Positions 27,350 to 34,394 of a DNA stretch of 64,000 bases are shown here, piece by piece. The stretch is from Roseibacillus sp. Its GTDB lineage: Bacteria; Verrucomicrobiota; Verrucomicrobiia; Verrucomicrobiales; Akkermansiaceae. Position 1 is the stretch's first letter. Each line of letters starts with the position of its first letter. The position numbers and the translations under genes were made by a program. The notes beneath the pieces were generated by a model. It was not told where the DNA came from. It ran no database searches and saw only the letters and a program-made list of their open reading frames with translations. Location: assembly GCA_028821775.1 (NCBI GenBank), contig JAPKFB010000016.1:1-64000 (forward strand), in the 5' to 3' direction.

Positions 27350-27922
27350 AAATGAGCGCCTAACGCGGCCTCCCGTGGAGTTCGGGGCGGACTATGAAGA
27401 GCAAGCGCCGAGGGGACAAGCGCACTTTGTGAAATTTTTCACAAGCCTCCAGAACGACTTGTTTTATAGGGTTAGAGCGCGCTGCAGCTGTGAAAAATCA
27501 ATGGATTGGGCCCCAAATTATCGGCGGAACCAGAATTTCAGAGATTCCTGAGTGGAGCAGAGGGCAATTCCGTCCGGGCTTTGGGCTCAAGAATGCTCTG
27601 AAGCTCAGCCACGATCGGTCCTTGAAAGGGTTTCGGAATCCGAAAATTTGATCCTGGCGACCTGTCCGCGGGTCCCAGATTCGGCTTCCGGGGAGCATGC
27701 TGCGGACATCGAGGCTCTCATCGGTGAACGGGTTGACGACGAATTCTAGCTCGTCTGCATGGGCCTCGGGGTGCTGATGGTGGGCGGCTCCTTCCGTGGT
27801 GGCCAAGGCACCTACTGTTGGGCTCGAATCTGGGCCCTCTCACGTCGGTATATCCCCACCCGCCGAAGCTCGGCTTTGATTCCTTCCGCAGGAATGACCT
27901 GGAGCGTGATCTCAGCACCCTG
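27350..27922. other. 573-bp gap between nuoF and nuoG carrying regulatory sequence
   Basis: Unlike every other junction in the nuo cluster, nuoF and nuoG are separated by 573 bases. The nuoG-proximal part contains the Rex-like palindrome at 27427-27444 and a TATAAA element (minus strand, 27468-27463). The rest contains only short open frames on both strands. The longest, on the minus strand around 27498-27806, has no family I recognise and no convincing start. I see no RNA gene here. Confidence 0.6.
27427..27444 (-). promoter_or_regulatory. Rex-type operator upstream of nuoG
   Basis: The 18-mer TTGTGAAATTTTTCACAA is an inverted repeat with perfect 8-bp arms around TT. It matches the consensus TTGTGAA-N4-TTCACAA known for the NADH/NAD+-sensing repressor Rex. 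It lies 78 bases upstream of nuoG and about 18 bases downstream of a TATAAA -10-like element, where bound repressor would block transcription. The same 18-mer precedes nuoD. No rex gene is in the window, so the regulator is inferred from the motif. Confidence 0.75.
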
Positions 27923-29332
27923 CTAGACCGAACTGAGATAGCGGCGTTGCGCTTCCTCTTCGGAATTGTGCGGGAGGGCTTCGTTCTCCTCGGAAGTTTC
28001 GGCCATCAGTTCGTCGCGGAACTTGTCCACGATCGCTTCCACGGGCCAGGCACAAGCCTCACCGAAGGCGCAGATGGTGCGCCCATCGATTTGATAAGCC
28101 ACGGACTCAAGAGTCTCGATGTCCGAGGGGGTGGCCTTGCCGGCGACCAAGCGATCGGTGATTTTCTTCATCCAGGTCGAGCCTTCACGACAAGGGGTGC
28201 ACTGACCGCAGCTCTCGTGGGCGTAGAATTCGTTGATGTTGTTGAGGACCCACGACATCTTGCGCGAATCATCGATCACAATCACTCCCCCGGAGCCAGC
28301 CATTGACCCGCATGCTGCCATGGTGTCAAAGTCGAGGGGGATTTCTTCAAAGTTGATCTCGCGTTTCTCGGTATCCGGAGGGCAGGAGACGTTGAACTTG
28401 TCTGAGCAACGCAGAATTTTGGCGGAGGATCCACCGGGAATGACAGCCTTGAAACTGCGATCCTCCTTTGGACCTCCGCAGAGATCGTTGAGCAGTTCGC
28501 CCATCGTCATTTTGCCTACTTCGATTTCGTAGTAGCCCGGTTTCTGGACATCACCGGAGACGCAGAGAATGCGGGTGCCGGTATTTCTCGGAGTGCCGAT
28601 TTTTGCGTAGTCCTCGCCGCTCATTCCGATGATGTGCTTTACGTGGCAAAGGGTCTCCACGTTGTTGACGATGGTGGGCGCCATGTAGAGGCCCATCGCG
28701 GCCGGGAAGTAGGGGGGCTTGATGCGGGGATAGGGGCGCTTGCCTTCGAGTGACTCGATGAGGCCGGTCTCTTCACCGCAGATGTAGGCGCCGGCTCCGC
28801 GGTGCACATAGAACTCACAGTCGAACTTGGATCCCTGAATGTTCTTCCCGAGGAAACCTCCCTTCCTTGCTTCCTCGATGGCCTGTTCGACGATCTCGGC
28901 AGCTTGCGGAAATTCTTCGCGAATGTAGATGTAGGCGACCTTCGCTCCGACTGCGTAGCAGGAGATCACCATGCCCTCGATGAGTTGGTGAGGATCCTGG
29001 TGAACGATGTAGCGGTCCTTGAAGGTGCCGGGTTCCGACTCGTCGCAATTACAGATGAGGTAGACCGGCTTCTGGTTGTTGGGCGGAATGAATCCCCACT
29101 TCACTCCGGTGGGAAAGCCTGCCCCACCGCGCCCACGCAGGCCTGACTTTTTCACCTCATCGGTGACCTCGCCGGGCGTCATTTTAAGCGCTTTCTTGAG
29201 CTCCTTGTAGCCGCCGTCGGCAAGGAAGGTCTTGAGCGATGGGTCCCAGCCTTCGCGGTCGATGTTTCTGAAGATCAGTCGCATCTCGCGGGGATGCGGT
29301 TGCTTGCTCTTCTGGTAAGTGATCTTTCCCAT
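27923..29332 (-). CDS. nuoF: NADH-quinone oxidoreductase subunit F (NADH/FMN binding)
   Basis: 469 residues from the ATG at 29332; the open frame further upstream only shadows nuoE. The subunit binds NADH and FMN and passes electrons to cluster N3. The GLRGRGGAGFPTGVKWGF motif binds NADH/FMN, and YICNCDESEPGTFKDR and the RGAGAYICGEETGLIESLEG region are typical. The cluster N3 ligands are in ESCGQCTPCREG plus a later Cys in ICAFGEACAWP. The start lies five bases after the nuoE stop. Confidence 0.96.
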   Translation of the reverse strand: MGKITYQKSKQPHPREMRLIFRNIDREGWDPSLKTFLADGGYKELKKALKMTPGEVTDEVKKSGLRGRGGAGFPTGVKWGFIPPNNQKPVYLICNCDESEPGTFKDRYIVHQDPHQLIEGMVISCYAVGAKVAYIYIREEFPQAAEIVEQAIEEARKGGFLGKNIQGSKFDCEFYVHRGAGAYICGEETGLIESLEGKRPYPRIKPPYFPAAMGLYMAPTIVNNVETLCHVKHIIGMSGEDYAKIGTPRNTGTRILCVSGDVQKPGYYEIEVGKMTMGELLNDLCGGPKEDRSFKAVIPGGSSAKILRCSDKFNVSCPPDTEKREINFEEIPLDFDTMAACGSMAGSGGVIVIDDSRKMSWVLNNINEFYAHESCGQCTPCREGSTWMKKITDRLVAGKATPSDIETLESVAYQIDGRTICAFGEACAWPVEAIVDKFRDELMAETSEENEALPHNSEEEAQRRYLSSV

Positions 29333-29337
29333 GAAAG

Positions 29338-29904
29338 TTACTTGTAGTTGGCGAGAAGATCGGAGGCTTTCCCGGCGGGGAGATCTTCGTGGAAATCGTT
29401 GTTCACCAAGCAGACCGGGGCCGTTCCGCAAGAGGCCAGGCACTCGGAAAATTCGACCGACCAAGTGCCGCAGGGCGAAACCGCAATTGGATTGTGATGG
29501 GTCGCCTCGCTCCGATCGATGCCGGCCAACTCGCAGAGTTTGTCCATGAGTTCGTAGCTGCCGCCCATGGCGCAGCTCAGGGTGCGGCACACCCGGATGT
29601 GGTGCTTGCCCGGCGCGTGTTGACGCAGGCCGGGATAGAAGGTCACGACTTCCTCGATCTTGATCGGTTCGACCTCGAGTTTGCCGGCCACCCATTCGAT
29701 CGCTTCCGGAGAAATGAATCCAAACTCGGACTGGACAATGTGGAGCAGGGGAAGGACTGCGGAGCGCTTGCGATCCTGCGGGTAATGCTTGATGCGCTGG
29801 TCAGCCTGCTTCTCGATTTCCTTGGTGATCTCAAACGGCGTATGGTGCTTCGTTCCCGCGGTCTGGTGGGAGGCTACCTGTTCGTTGAGGATGGTGTCGG
29901 ACAT
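29338..29904 (-). CDS. nuoE: NADH-quinone oxidoreductase subunit E ([2Fe-2S])
   Basis: 188 residues if started at the ATG at 29904 (MSDTILNEQV); an in-frame start at 29973 would overlap nuoD by 26 bases and adds no conserved residues. The thioredoxin-like [2Fe-2S] domain has its four ligands as CRTLSC and CLASC, in the order expected for cluster N1a. The N-terminal helical bundle with LLHIVQSEFGFISPEAIEWVA is standard. It sits between nuoD and nuoF. Confidence 0.94.
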   Translation of the reverse strand: MSDTILNEQVASHQTAGTKHHTPFEITKEIEKQADQRIKHYPQDRKRSAVLPLLHIVQSEFGFISPEAIEWVAGKLEVEPIKIEEVVTFYPGLRQHAPGKHHIRVCRTLSCAMGGSYELMDKLCELAGIDRSEATHHNPIAVSPCGTWSVEFSECLASCGTAPVCLVNNDFHEDLPAGKASDLLANYK

Positions 29905-29947
29905 GGGAATGATGAGGGCTGCAAAAAAGCGCAGGGGGAAGGGCTCG

Positions 29948-31213
29948 CTATCGGTCACACTCGCCCATGACAAAGTCGAGGGAGCCTAGAATGGTGGGGA
30001 TATCGGAGATCAGGTGGTCGGTCAGGAGTTCCGAGAGAATGGAGAGATTCACAAAGGAAGGGGCGCGAATCTTGAGGCGGTGGGGGACCCCTCCGCCCTT
30101 GGAGTTGATGTAGAAACCAAGTTCGCCCTTCGGGTTCTCGGCGCCGAAATAGATTTCGCCCGCGGGGGCCTCGATGCCCTGAGTTGCGACGATGAAGTGG
30201 TGGATGAGTTCCTCCATCTTCATGAGGACCTTCTCTTTTTCGGGAAGAGAACTCTTGGTGTCCGCGACGTTGATGGGTCCCTCAGGAAGGGTGTCGAGAA
30301 CCTGGCGCACGATTTGAATGGACTGCCGCAGCTCCTCCATGCGAACGAGATAGCGATCGTAGCAGTCGCCCACTTCACCGACCGGGATGTCAAAGTCGTA
30401 CTGCTCGTAGCCGAGGTAAGGGCGATCCTTGCGAAGATCGCGGCAAGGTCCGGAGGCCCGCAGGTTGGGGCCGGTCAGTCCGTAGGAGATGGCGCTCTCT
30501 GCGGAGATGATGCCGATGTCCTTGGTCCGCATGAGGAAAATCTTGTTGCGGGAAAGAAGACTGTCGACCTCCTCGATGGTCTTCTCGCATTCGTCGAGAA
30601 ACTGGCGCACGCTGGCTTCAAAGCCTTCGGGGAGATCGCGGATCTGGCCTCCGACCCGGGTATAGGATGTCGTGAAGCGCGCGCCGGTGAGCTGTTCACA
30701 GAGGTTATAGACCTTTTCGCGTTCGGTGAAGGTGTAGAGGAACACCGTCAAAGCACCCACGTCCATGGCGTAGACTCCGATGCCGAGAAAGTGGGAAGAA
30801 ATGCGGGCGAGCTCGCAGCAGAGAACACGAATCGCCTGGCCGCGGGGAGGGAGCTCCCAGCCCATGAGTTTCTCGACTGCGCAGGCGTAGGCCACATTGT
30901 TGGCCAGAGGGGCGAGATAATCCAAGCGGTCCGTGTAGGGCACGAACTGGTTGTAGTGCATGTTCTCGGCGATCTTCTCGTCGCCGCGGTGCAGGAAGCC
31001 GATGTCAGGATCGGCCTTGGTGACGACTTCACCGTCCAACTCCAAAATCAGGCGCAGCACGCCGTGGGTTGCAGGGTGAGAGGGCCCCATATTGAGGACC
31101 ATTTTCTCACCGAGAAGGTCCTCGGTGCCGGCTTGGTAATCCGCGACTGCCTGTGCCGCGGTGGCCGCGGCATCGGGAGCCTCGTAGGTCGCTTTGGCGG
31201 AAGGCTCGCTCAT
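29948..31213 (-). CDS. nuoD: NADH-quinone oxidoreductase subunit D
   Basis: 421 residues. LNMGPSHPATHGVLR (quinone-site histidine loop), DIGFLHRGDEKIAE, YTDRLDYLAPLANNVAYACAVEKLMG, and the C-terminal ILGSLDFVMGECDR with its terminal arginine are diagnostic of the 49-kDa/NuoD subunit. An alanine-rich extension of about 35 residues precedes the core. It is the first gene of the nuoDEF block; nuoA, nuoB and nuoC, normally upstream, are not present here. A Rex-type palindrome lies 52 bases upstream. Confidence 0.95.
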   Translation of the reverse strand: MSEPSAKATYEAPDAAATAAQAVADYQAGTEDLLGEKMVLNMGPSHPATHGVLRLILELDGEVVTKADPDIGFLHRGDEKIAENMHYNQFVPYTDRLDYLAPLANNVAYACAVEKLMGWELPPRGQAIRVLCCELARISSHFLGIGVYAMDVGALTVFLYTFTEREKVYNLCEQLTGARFTTSYTRVGGQIRDLPEGFEASVRQFLDECEKTIEEVDSLLSRNKIFLMRTKDIGIISAESAISYGLTGPNLRASGPCRDLRKDRPYLGYEQYDFDIPVGEVGDCYDRYLVRMEELRQSIQIVRQVLDTLPEGPINVADTKSSLPEKEKVLMKMEELIHHFIVATQGIEAPAGEIYFGAENPKGELGFYINSKGGGVPHRLKIRAPSFVNLSILSELLTDHLISDIPTILGSLDFVMGECDR

Positions 31214-31264
31214 CGGTTGATGCCGCCCGAATAAGCACCGAAAGGAGAGAGGCTCGCAAGGAGT

Positions 31265-31282
31265 TTGTGAAATTTTTCACAA
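31265..31282 (-). promoter_or_regulatory. Rex-type operator upstream of nuoD
   Basis: TTGTGAAATTTTTCACAA, identical over 18 bases (19 counting a flanking T) to the site upstream of nuoG. Here the symmetry extends one more base pair on each side (31264 and 31283), giving 9-bp arms. It is 52 bases from the nuoD start and separates nuoD from the dead ndh fragment. It matches the published Rex consensus; the cognate regulator is not in the window. Confidence 0.75.
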
Positions 31283-31392
31283 AGTCGGCATTCGAGGCTG
31301 GAAAGCAGGGCTATTTCCCGACCTCGCTCAGGTCGAGCGTGGCCCTCGCGTCCGGAAGGGACCAAAATTGTGGAGGTCACGTCGTTTTTTCT

Positions 31393-31886
31393 GCCAAGCT
31401 CGACCCCGGTGGATTCCGCACCTGCGATCACGATAGTCATGAGCCGGCGGTGCAATGTTCCGTCGTGAGATCGCTCCCCATGTTCAAGAGCGTTGAGGAC
31501 GGGTCGGCGAATCGCCTGCGCATCGTCGAGGGTTTTCAGTCCGACCGTGTATTGGCTGCCAGTGCCCATTGCCAAAGAAGGACGTGCAGCGCCCCGGTGA
31601 GCGAGCACGAGGTAGTGATAAGGATAGCCTGTCCCGGCGGAGCGAACCTCCTGCTGGTCGGCATCGATCTTGGTGATCTTCTCGAGGAGAGCGCTCACGG
31701 GTCGTGCCTGATGAAGGACCCCGCGGAGGGAGGATGCGATGGAGGGAGCCGCCAAGGCAACAGTGTCGACCTGATAGGGCAGGGATTGAAAGAGAGGGTG
31801 GTTTTTCGATCAAGCAGGATGTTTTCGAAGCGCTGGGCGTTCGCCAGTTTGCGGATAGAGGCCAAGCCGCCGCCCACTATCACCAC
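31393..31886 (-). pseudogene. Frameshifted, truncated type II NADH dehydrogenase (ndh-like)
   Basis: From 31886 the minus strand reads VIVGGG...RKLANAQRFENILLDRKTT, the FAD-binding start of a type II NADH:quinone oxidoreductase. A frameshift near 31800-31810 then moves the similarity into another frame. That frame reads FQSLPYQV, then APSIASSLRGVL, KITKIDADQQEVR, YPYHYLVLA, VGLKTLDDAQAIRR and IVIAGAESTGVELG, in family order. Similarity ends near 31393, before the NADH-binding half. The GGGFGG loop is also damaged. The fragment has the same orientation as nuoD and lies just upstream of it. Clearly non-functional; the assignment rests on motif order, not a search. Confidence 0.75.
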
Positions 31887-32052
31887 TTTTTATGGGGGTT
31901 TCATCGGGAGGGGCAGGAGAGCGGGAGGCCCCCAAGGGCGTTGCCCCAAGGGGAAATAGGGAAGTAGTTGTCTAAGACAAGCCGATTATTAACAAATCCT
32001 AATGATTGCCAGCGGGGCCTCCTTCTGGCATGAATTGGCACGTCCTTGCATT

Positions 32053-32979
32053 ATGGGTTACTCGCTGCGCTGCTTCTATTCGCCGGATTTCTATATGGAA
32101 CTCCCGGCTGATCATCCCTATCCGATGAACAAGTTCCGCTTGTCGAAGGACATGCTCCTCGCCAACGGGATTGTCCGGCCGGAACAGATCGTGGAAGTAA
32201 GCCCCTCCGGGACTCACGTGTTGGAGCGCGCACACACTCCCGGCTACCTGCAGAAGATCTATCGGGGTCAGCTTGATCTCAAGGAGCAGATCCAACTGGG
32301 ACTACCACTCACACCGAAGCTCTACACCCGAAGTGCCACCGAGGTGGAAGCAACCCGTCTGGCCTGCGAAGCTGCGATGATCGATGGTCTTTCGGTGGTC
32401 CTGGCTGGTGGAACCCATCACGCTTTTCGGGAGCATGGTGAGAGCTACTGTGTCTTCAATGATGTCGCGATTGCGATTCGCAGCATCCAAGTCAAGAAGC
32501 CCGGGATCAAGGTCATGGTGGTGGACACCGCAGCGCACCAAGGCAATGGGACCAACAGTCTTCTCGACAACGATCCCAACGTCTTCACCTACTCCATTCA
32601 TGTGGGCCGGAACTATCCTTCGCGGAAAGTAAACGGATCGATGGATGTGGAAACCGTGCGCTACGTGGAAGGTGAGATGTATCTCAAGCAGCTCTTCTCC
32701 ACCCTGGCGGCCGCGCTCGATGTCTTCACTCCAGACCTCGTGATCTGGGTCGCAGGGGCAGACAATCACCGCAACGACCGCCTGGGCCAAATGATGCTCA
32801 CGGTGAAGGACATTCAGCGCCGCGACAACGTCATCCTTCGCGCCTTGGTGAGCAACCGGATCCCGGTAGCGATGCTCTACGGTGGCGGTTACAATCGGGA
32901 GCCTGAGTACACGGCCAAGCTGCATCGCAACACGGTCGCGACGGCGAAGAAGGTCCTGGCAGAGTTTCACGGGCGGTAA
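32053..32979 (+). CDS. Histone deacetylase-like (HDAC/AcuC superfamily) protein with altered zinc site
   Basis: 308 residues from the ATG at 32053 (an earlier in-frame ATG at 32002 is possible; neither has a clear ribosome site). The deacetylase fold motifs are in order: GGTHHAF with the catalytic His pair, YCVFNDVAIA, VDTAAHQGNGT, WVAGADNHRNDRLG with the second Asp ligand, and YGGGYN with the active-site Tyr. In active HDACs the third motif is D-x-D-x-H, where the second Asp and the His bind zinc. Here the second Asp is Ala160, while His162 is kept. Activity may thus be altered or lost. A panE-like gene follows after four bases, so the pair is probably an operon. Confidence 0.85.
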   Translation: MGYSLRCFYSPDFYMELPADHPYPMNKFRLSKDMLLANGIVRPEQIVEVSPSGTHVLERAHTPGYLQKIYRGQLDLKEQIQLGLPLTPKLYTRSATEVEATRLACEAAMIDGLSVVLAGGTHHAFREHGESYCVFNDVAIAIRSIQVKKPGIKVMVVDTAAHQGNGTNSLLDNDPNVFTYSIHVGRNYPSRKVNGSMDVETVRYVEGEMYLKQLFSTLAAALDVFTPDLVIWVAGADNHRNDRLGQMMLTVKDIQRRDNVILRALVSNRIPVAMLYGGGYNREPEYTAKLHRNTVATAKKVLAEFHGR

Positions 32980-32983
32980 GCCG

Positions 32984-33901
32984 ATGTCTTCCATCGCGAT
33001 TGTAGGATCCGGTGCGGTGGGGACCTACTACGGCGGACGATTGGCCGCGGCGGGCGAGAATGTGCGATTCCTGGCGCGCTCGGGATTGCGCGAACTGCAG
33101 GTCGAGGGACTCCGGGTGGAAAGCGTGGCGGGAGACTTTGTGGTGGACCGTCCGCAAGTGTTTGCTTCCTCGGCCGAGATCGGAGCGGTCGATCTGGTGG
33201 TCATCGCGTGGAAAGCGACCACCAATGATCACTATGAAGAGGTTGTCGCCCCGCTCCTGCACGAGAAAACCGCCATTTTGACCCTGCAGAATGGATTGGG
33301 AAACATCGAGCGGCTGGCTGACTTGTTTGGAGCGTACCGCGTGTTGGGTGGGCTCTGCTTTGTGTGCATCAATCGCGTTCGCCCAGGGCTTATTCACCAT
33401 CTTGCCAAGGGCCTGGTGACCATTGGTGAGATGGAGGGCGGGGTGAGTGATCGATCGAAGCTCATTGTGGAGCGGTTTTGCGCGGCGGGCATCGAATGCC
33501 GAGCGGTCGATGACCTCGTGGCGGCGCAGTGGACTAAGTTGGTTTGGAATGTTCCCTTCAATGGACTCTGCATCGCGGGAGGTGGAATCACGACTCAGGA
33601 ACTCCTCTCGCAGAATGGCGGAGAGGACGAAGTCCGGGCTCTCATGAGAGAGGTGATCGCCGGTGCGGCGGCGTTGGGGCGGTCCCTTCCGGATGAGATG
33701 ATCGAGCAGCAAATCAGGGCCACTCATGAGATGGGAGACTATCGGCCGTCCAGTATGATCGACTATGTCGAAGGGCGCGAGGTCGAGGTGGAAGCAATCT
33801 GGAATGAGCCGCTTCGTCGGGCTCGGAAGGCGGGCGTGGTACTCGCGCACTGGGAGAGGCTCCTGAACCAGATCAAGAAGCGTCTTGGGGAGCGTGACTG
33901 A
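32984..33901 (+). CDS. Ketopantoate reductase family (PanE/ApbA) oxidoreductase
   Basis: 305 residues from the ATG at 32984, four bases after the upstream stop. The Rossmann motif IAIVGSGAVGTYYGGRLA is at residues 4-21. LTLQNGLGNIERL and AQWTKLVWNVPFNGLCIAGG match the 2-dehydropantoate 2-reductase family, with the conserved catalytic lysine in WTKLVWN. The family reduces ketopantoate to pantoate with NADPH, but many paralogues act on other 2-keto acids, so the specific substrate is uncertain. Its last 29 bases overlap the convergent Minf_1886-type gene. Confidence 0.85.
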   Translation: MSSIAIVGSGAVGTYYGGRLAAAGENVRFLARSGLRELQVEGLRVESVAGDFVVDRPQVFASSAEIGAVDLVVIAWKATTNDHYEEVVAPLLHEKTAILTLQNGLGNIERLADLFGAYRVLGGLCFVCINRVRPGLIHHLAKGLVTIGEMEGGVSDRSKLIVERFCAAGIECRAVDDLVAAQWTKLVWNVPFNGLCIAGGGITTQELLSQNGGEDEVRALMREVIAGAAALGRSLPDEMIEQQIRATHEMGDYRPSSMIDYVEGREVEVEAIWNEPLRRARKAGVVLAHWERLLNQIKKRLGERD

Positions 33902-34349
33902 AGGGGGTCTCTTCGTCGGCCGGGGGATCGGAGTCACCATCCTGATTCTCTTCCGCCTTTACCGGGCCGCACTCCGGAAGAAAGGGATTCAGAAAAGCTT
34001 CGTCGAAATCGTAGTGATCGCAGAAGTCTTCCCGCGTATCGGAGTCCTGCTTGCCGAACATTCCTTCCTCGATGAGTTCGAAGACCATGTCGCCGACGTC
34101 AGCACACGTGTGCACTCCCCACTCCCGAAGGAGGGTTTTCGACATGGGGCCGAATTCCTGGAGGGCGAAATCGCGAAAGCCGAAGATGAGTTCTTCGCCA
34201 CTGACATGGCGTTCTTCACCACTTTCCTCCCGGGAACGTTTGAGCGTAAAGTCCAGCGCGTCTTTCAAGAGAAAGTACGCGCCCCTTTCAAATCGCTTTT
34301 CGCGTTCGAGAATGTGATCGACAGCAGCATCGAAGCGCAGCGCCTGCAT
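33873..34349 (-). CDS. Minf_1886 family protein (Planctomycetes/Verrucomicrobia-restricted)
   Basis: 158 residues, soluble. The core (residues about 8-125) reads HILEREKRFERGAYFLLKDALDFT, then RHVSGEELIFGFRDFALQEFGPMSKTLLREWGV, then DSREDF-type DTREDFCDHYDFDEAF. This is the signature I know from the small conserved Minf_1886 family, whose function is unknown. A variable acidic tail rich in Asp, Glu and Pro follows. Its end overlaps the 3' end of the panE-like gene tail to tail. It lies just downstream of two PBP genes on the same strand (45-base gap), so it could be in their transcript. Confidence 0.85.
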   Translation of the reverse strand: MQALRFDAAVDHILEREKRFERGAYFLLKDALDFTLKRSREESGEERHVSGEELIFGFRDFALQEFGPMSKTLLREWGVHTCADVGDMVFELIEEGMFGKQDSDTREDFCDHYDFDEAFLNPFLPECGPVKAEENQDGDSDPPADEETPFSHAPQDAS

Positions 34350-34394
34350 GGAAGTGAGGGTAGAAAGATTGGTGGGGTTGCAAAGTCGAAAACC

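Noticed and set aside
27820-27840. Possible tRNA arm (CTCGAATC-like sequence) in the nuoF-nuoG gap
   Set aside because: No matching acceptor or anticodon stems can be drawn around it.
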